24,651 nt of DNA from JAEKLB01 sp050249235 (lineage in GTDB: Bacteria; Actinomycetota; Acidimicrobiia; Acidimicrobiales; CADCSY01). Shown in pieces: positions 22,247 to 24,651 of the stretch. Every line of letters starts with the position of its first letter. The stretch's first letter is position 1. The notes beneath the pieces were generated by a model that saw only the letters and a list, made by a program, of their open reading frames with translations, was not told where the DNA came from and made no database searches. The stretch covers positions 1 through 24,651 of the forward strand of contig JBFWQW010000034.1 of assembly GCA_050249235.1 (NCBI GenBank). The letters are read 5' to 3'. The position numbers and the translations under genes were made by a program.

Positions 22247-22252
22247 ACGCTA
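22247..22252 (-). promoter_or_regulatory. Candidate -10 box (TAGCGT) of the second TetR gene
   Basis: TAGCGT (minus strand) matches TANNNT and ends 8 nt before the ATG, with no SD in between. Transcription would start within 1-2 bases of the ATG. Confidence 0.4.
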
Positions 22253-22354
22253 TCCGGGCCGGCTCCCGGTTCGACCGGCCTGTCCAGCCGGGCGAGGGCC
22301 CGGGACCGGGTCGGAGGGCGCGCCCGACGGGACCGGGCGCGGGGAGCGCGCCGC

Positions 22355-22382
22355 GAGCTCTGCGTCTGGCCGCGGAGAGCTC
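22355..22382 (-). terminator. Inverted repeat after the alpha/beta hydrolase gene
   Basis: GAGCTCT (22355-22361) and AGAGCTC (22376-22382) pair perfectly around a 14-nt loop, 35 bases after the hydrolase stop. A second self-complementary stretch, GCGCGCCGGCGCGC, lies closer to the stop. One of them may end the transcript. The remainder of 22239-22416 shows no gene. Confidence 0.35.
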
Positions 22383-22416
22383 CGGGACCCGGGACGGACG
22401 TGGCGCGCCGGCGCGC

Positions 22417-23361
22417 TCAGGGGGCCAGCTCGGCGAGCAGCCGGGCCAGGACCAGGGGCTGGTCGCTCTGGATGGCGTGACCGGCGCCCTCGACCACCTC
22501 GACGCGCAGCGACGGGAGCCGTCGGCGCATCTCGGCCACGTCCTCGTCCTGGTTGAACCTCGAGAGGCCGCCGATCAGCAGCATCGTCGGGATGGTGATG
22601 CGGTCGACGTCCCACCAAAGGGGCGTGAAGTCGCTCCAGTTGCCCGTGCTGGCCGGCCGGCCCCCGAAGAGGTCGTAGCGCCAGGCCCACCGGCCGTCGG
22701 GCAGGGCGACGGCGTTGTGGCGCACGCCCCGGCGCACCGCGGAGGCCGGCCGCAGGGGGCTGAGCGCGACGGTGGCGTCGGCCATGGCCTCGAAGGACTC
22801 GTAGGTGGGTGGCCCGCCGACGAGGGCGACGGAGCCCCGCTCCTCGGTGGTCATCGGTCGGCTCGGGTCGTTGATCTGCGGGGTCACGTCGACGACGGCG
22901 GCATGGTGCACCAGGTCGGGGCGGATGGCGGCCAGGCGCAGCAGGGTGGCACCGCCGAGCGACATGCCGACGACGAGGCGGGTCGACGGCGCGATGAGGG
23001 GGATGGCCGCCTCGAGCGCGGCGGCGTTGGCCCAGGGGCCGTAGTTGCGGTCGTCGCGGCGGTAGGAGCGGCCGTGACCGGGCAGGTCGACGGCGACGGC
23101 CGGGCGGCCGAGGGCCAGGGCCACGGTGTCCCACGTGTGGGCGTTCTGCCCGCCGCCGTGGAGGTAGACGACCTCCGGCTCGCCCGGACCCCACCGCAGG
23201 TAGCTGAGCGGGCGACCGGCCTCGACCTCGACCGTCGCCCGGGTGACCTCGAGGTCGGCGGGCAGGGTGAGCCCCCACTCCGAGGCGTTCTCGTGGAGGA
23301 GGCCGAACTCGTCGTAGTCGTCGTCGCCGAGGGTCGCCTCGACCGTGAGGCCCTCGCCCAT
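22417..23361 (-). CDS. Alpha/beta-fold hydrolase
   Basis: 314 aa. The fold is clear: oxyanion HGGG (68-71, VVYLHGGGQNAHTWD), VDLPGHGRS, the nucleophile elbow GMSLGG (Ser134), and the catalytic His295 in EGAGHAIQSD. The acid of the triad is probably in LLIGGLSRFNQDED but not certain. Family members cleave esters, lactones, C-C bonds or other groups; the substrate is unknown. There is no signal peptide, so it is cytosolic. ATG 23361 has GGGGGG just upstream. A TAGGGT box and two repeat structures lie in the 100 bases ahead. It follows the epoxide hydrolase gene on the same strand. Confidence 0.9.
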   Translation of the reverse strand: MGEGLTVEATLGDDDYDEFGLLHENASEWGLTLPADLEVTRATVEVEAGRPLSYLRWGPGEPEVVYLHGGGQNAHTWDTVALALGRPAVAVDLPGHGRSYRRDDRNYGPWANAAALEAAIPLIAPSTRLVVGMSLGGATLLRLAAIRPDLVHHAAVVDVTPQINDPSRPMTTEERGSVALVGGPPTYESFEAMADATVALSPLRPASAVRRGVRHNAVALPDGRWAWRYDLFGGRPASTGNWSDFTPLWWDVDRITIPTMLLIGGLSRFNQDEDVAEMRRRLPSLRVEVVEGAGHAIQSDQPLVLARLLAELAP

Positions 23362-23370
23362 CGTCCCCCC

Positions 23371-23411
23371 TGGTGTTCGAGCTGCGTGGTGTCCGAGCTG
23401 CGTGGTGTTCG
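23371..23411 (-). repeat. 16-bp direct repeats in the hydrolase leader
   Basis: GTGTTCGAGCTGCGTG (23373) is followed directly by a copy with one change (23389) and by GTGTTCG (23405). That is two and a half copies, directly upstream of the alpha/beta hydrolase ATG. They could be binding sites or a replication-slippage tract in the leader. Confidence 0.6.
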
Positions 23412-23425
23412 GGGCGCGCCCTCTT

Positions 23426-23450
23426 CGAAAGCGCTGCTTTCGGCACCCTA
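23426..23450 (-). promoter_or_regulatory. -10 box next to a perfect hairpin/palindrome
   Basis: On the minus strand, TAGGGT (23450-23445) is a good -10 box. Downstream of it, CGAAAGC-AGC-GCTTTCG (23442-23426) is a perfect 7-bp palindrome that would cover the transcription start. It could be an operator, or a terminator of the epoxide hydrolase gene, whose stop is about 20 bases upstream. Confidence 0.45.
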
Positions 23451-23461
23451 GCGTGGGTGGG

Positions 23462-24598
23462 TCAGCGGACCGTGCGGAAGAAGGCCCGCACGTCGTCGAC
23501 GAACAGGTCGGGCACCTGGAGGGCGGCGAAGTGGCCGCCCCGGGCGGGCTCCGTCCAGTGGGTGACGTTGTAGCGGTGCTCCACCCAGTGCCGCGGCAGC
23601 CGGGTGATCTCGCCCGGGAAGTTGGCCACGCCGGTGGGCACGGCCACGTAGCCCCGGGGGACGGCGTCCCGGCCGGCCCGGGCCATCTCCCAGTAGAGCC
23701 GGGCCGACGAGGTCGCGGTGGCGGTCACCCAGTACACGGTCACGTTGGCGAGGAGGCGGTCGATCGAGAACGTCGACCGCGGGTCGCCGTCGCCGTCCGA
23801 CCAGGCCCGGAACTTCTCGAGCATCCAGGCGGCCAGGCCGACCGGCGAGTCCTCCAGCCCGTAGCCGACCGTCTGGGGGCGGGTCCGCTGGATGGCGGAG
23901 TAGCCGGCCTCGTGCTCGTTCCAGGCCCGCATGCGCTCGATCGACGCCTGCTCGTCGGGGGCCAGCTCGGCGGTGCGCTCGCCGCTCGGCCGGGGCACGT
24001 TGACGAAGTTGAGGTGCAGGCCGGCGACGCGCTCGGGCACGAGGTCGGCCACGTTCTGGCTGACGATCGAGCCCCAGTCGCCGCCCTGCACGCCGTAGCG
24101 CTCGTAGCCGAGCCCGGCCATCACCTCCGCGAAGGCCGCCGCGATGCGACGGGGGCTCCATCCCGGCGTCGACGTCGGGCCCGAGAAGCCGTAGCCCGGC
24201 AACGACGGGGCCACGACGGTGAAGGCGTCGGCGGGGTCGTCGGGGTGGGTGAGCGGCCGGAGCACGTCGAGGAACTCCACCACCGAGCCGGGCCAGCCGT
24301 GGCTGAGGAGCAGGGGAAGGGCGCCCGGGTGGGGGGAGGCGGCGTGGAGGAGGTGGATTCGCTGCCCGTCGACCTCGGTGGCGGCCGGCCCCCAGCCGTT
24401 GAGCTCGGCCTCGACGGCTCGCCAGTCGAAGTCGTCCCGCCAGTAGGCGATCACCTCCCGCAGCCAGCCGAGCTCGGTGCCCTGGTCCCAGCCGATGCCG
24501 TCGACCTGGTTGGGGAGCCGGGCCCGGTCGAGGCGGTCCCGCAGGTCGGTGAGGACCGACTCGTCGACGGCGATCGGGTCGGGGCGCAGCGTGGGCAC
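23462..24598 (-). CDS. Epoxide hydrolase (EHN-domain type)
   Basis: 378 aa, close to the usual family length. An N-terminal EHN region (1-95; LTDLRDRLDRARLPN, YWRDDFDWRAVEAELN) precedes the alpha/beta-hydrolase core. HGWPGS (100-105) is the oxyanion motif, Asp174 in GGDWGS the nucleophile, Tyr302 in SARLYWE a likely lid tyrosine, and His356 in GGHFAA the catalytic base. It should open epoxides to diols by way of an ester on Asp174. GTG 24598 is chosen as the start of the conserved N-terminus; no SD stands out, and the 53 bases upstream show no gene. With the other catabolic genes it may detoxify or use xenobiotic or terpenoid epoxides. Confidence 0.94.
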   Translation of the reverse strand: MPTLRPDPIAVDESVLTDLRDRLDRARLPNQVDGIGWDQGTELGWLREVIAYWRDDFDWRAVEAELNGWGPAATEVDGQRIHLLHAASPHPGALPLLLSHGWPGSVVEFLDVLRPLTHPDDPADAFTVVAPSLPGYGFSGPTSTPGWSPRRIAAAFAEVMAGLGYERYGVQGGDWGSIVSQNVADLVPERVAGLHLNFVNVPRPSGERTAELAPDEQASIERMRAWNEHEAGYSAIQRTRPQTVGYGLEDSPVGLAAWMLEKFRAWSDGDGDPRSTFSIDRLLANVTVYWVTATATSSARLYWEMARAGRDAVPRGYVAVPTGVANFPGEITRLPRHWVEHRYNVTHWTEPARGGHFAALQVPDLFVDDVRAFFRTVR

Positions 24599-24651
24599 GG
24601 CCCAGGCTGCCCCGCCCGGCCGGTGCCGGTCCAGCCCCTCCGATGCGAACC

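Overview
The window is very GC-rich. It carries lipoproteins with Thr-rich linkers of the TTTT/TTTTVP type, a flavin/F420-type luciferase-like oxidoreductase, GTG starts with GGAGG Shine-Dalgarno (SD) sites, and TA-G-type -10 boxes close to start codons. This suggests a high-GC actinobacterium, probably of the Acidimicrobiia type. That placement is inferred from gene style; no rRNA or other marker gene is present. I saw no tRNA, rRNA or CRISPR array.

Layout. (1) 1-2050 is a scarred, visibly less GC-rich patch. It holds the last ~37 codons and right end of an ISL3-like insertion sequence, a beta-propeller-like gene cut at its 5' end by that element, a secreted L,D-transpeptidase-like gene split by a frameshift, and an orphan copy of a promoter/SD/start cassette found again at 4396. 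(2) 2053-7433 holds an aldo/keto reductase, a membrane-anchored TIM-barrel-like protein ending in a hairpin, a 44-codon remnant of an amidohydrolase, an FMN-dependent alpha-hydroxy acid dehydrogenase, a strong bidirectional hairpin and an orphan oligopeptide-type substrate-binding lipoprotein. (3) 7608-10194 is one minus-strand envelope module: BON protein, LysM lipoprotein, Asp23/Gls24 protein, two two-helix membrane proteins of the Asp23-partner type, and a DUF2273-like membrane protein. (4) 10368-12829 holds a two-domain VOC protein, an EamA permease and a single-domain response regulator. (5) 13117-16791 has a divergent pair (barrel/zinc-ribbon protein and TetR regulator) around a perfect 27-bp palindrome, a lytic-transglycosylase-like lipoprotein coupled to the TetR gene, and an NfeD-slipin pair. 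(6) 16840-24598 has a transglutaminase-like protein followed by what looks like an acyl-CoA/xenobiotic catabolic neighbourhood: class III CoA-transferase, acyl-CoA synthetase, luciferase-like oxidoreductase, TetR regulator, alpha/beta hydrolase and epoxide hydrolase.

How the genes may work together. Two blocks point to the cell envelope: the Asp23-type operon, and the TetR/lytic transglycosylase/NfeD/slipin run, with the damaged L,D-transpeptidase as a third trace. The right third points to activation and breakdown of hydrophobic acids or epoxides: CoA ligation, CoA transfer, F420/FMN redox steps and hydrolases, under a TetR repressor. I found no single system that is clearly unprecedented. 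The items most worth a second look are the 27-bp operator with its barrel/zinc-ribbon target, the extended Asp23 operon, the duplicated start cassette, and the recurrent -10 boxes 6-8 nt from start codons that suggest leaderless transcripts.
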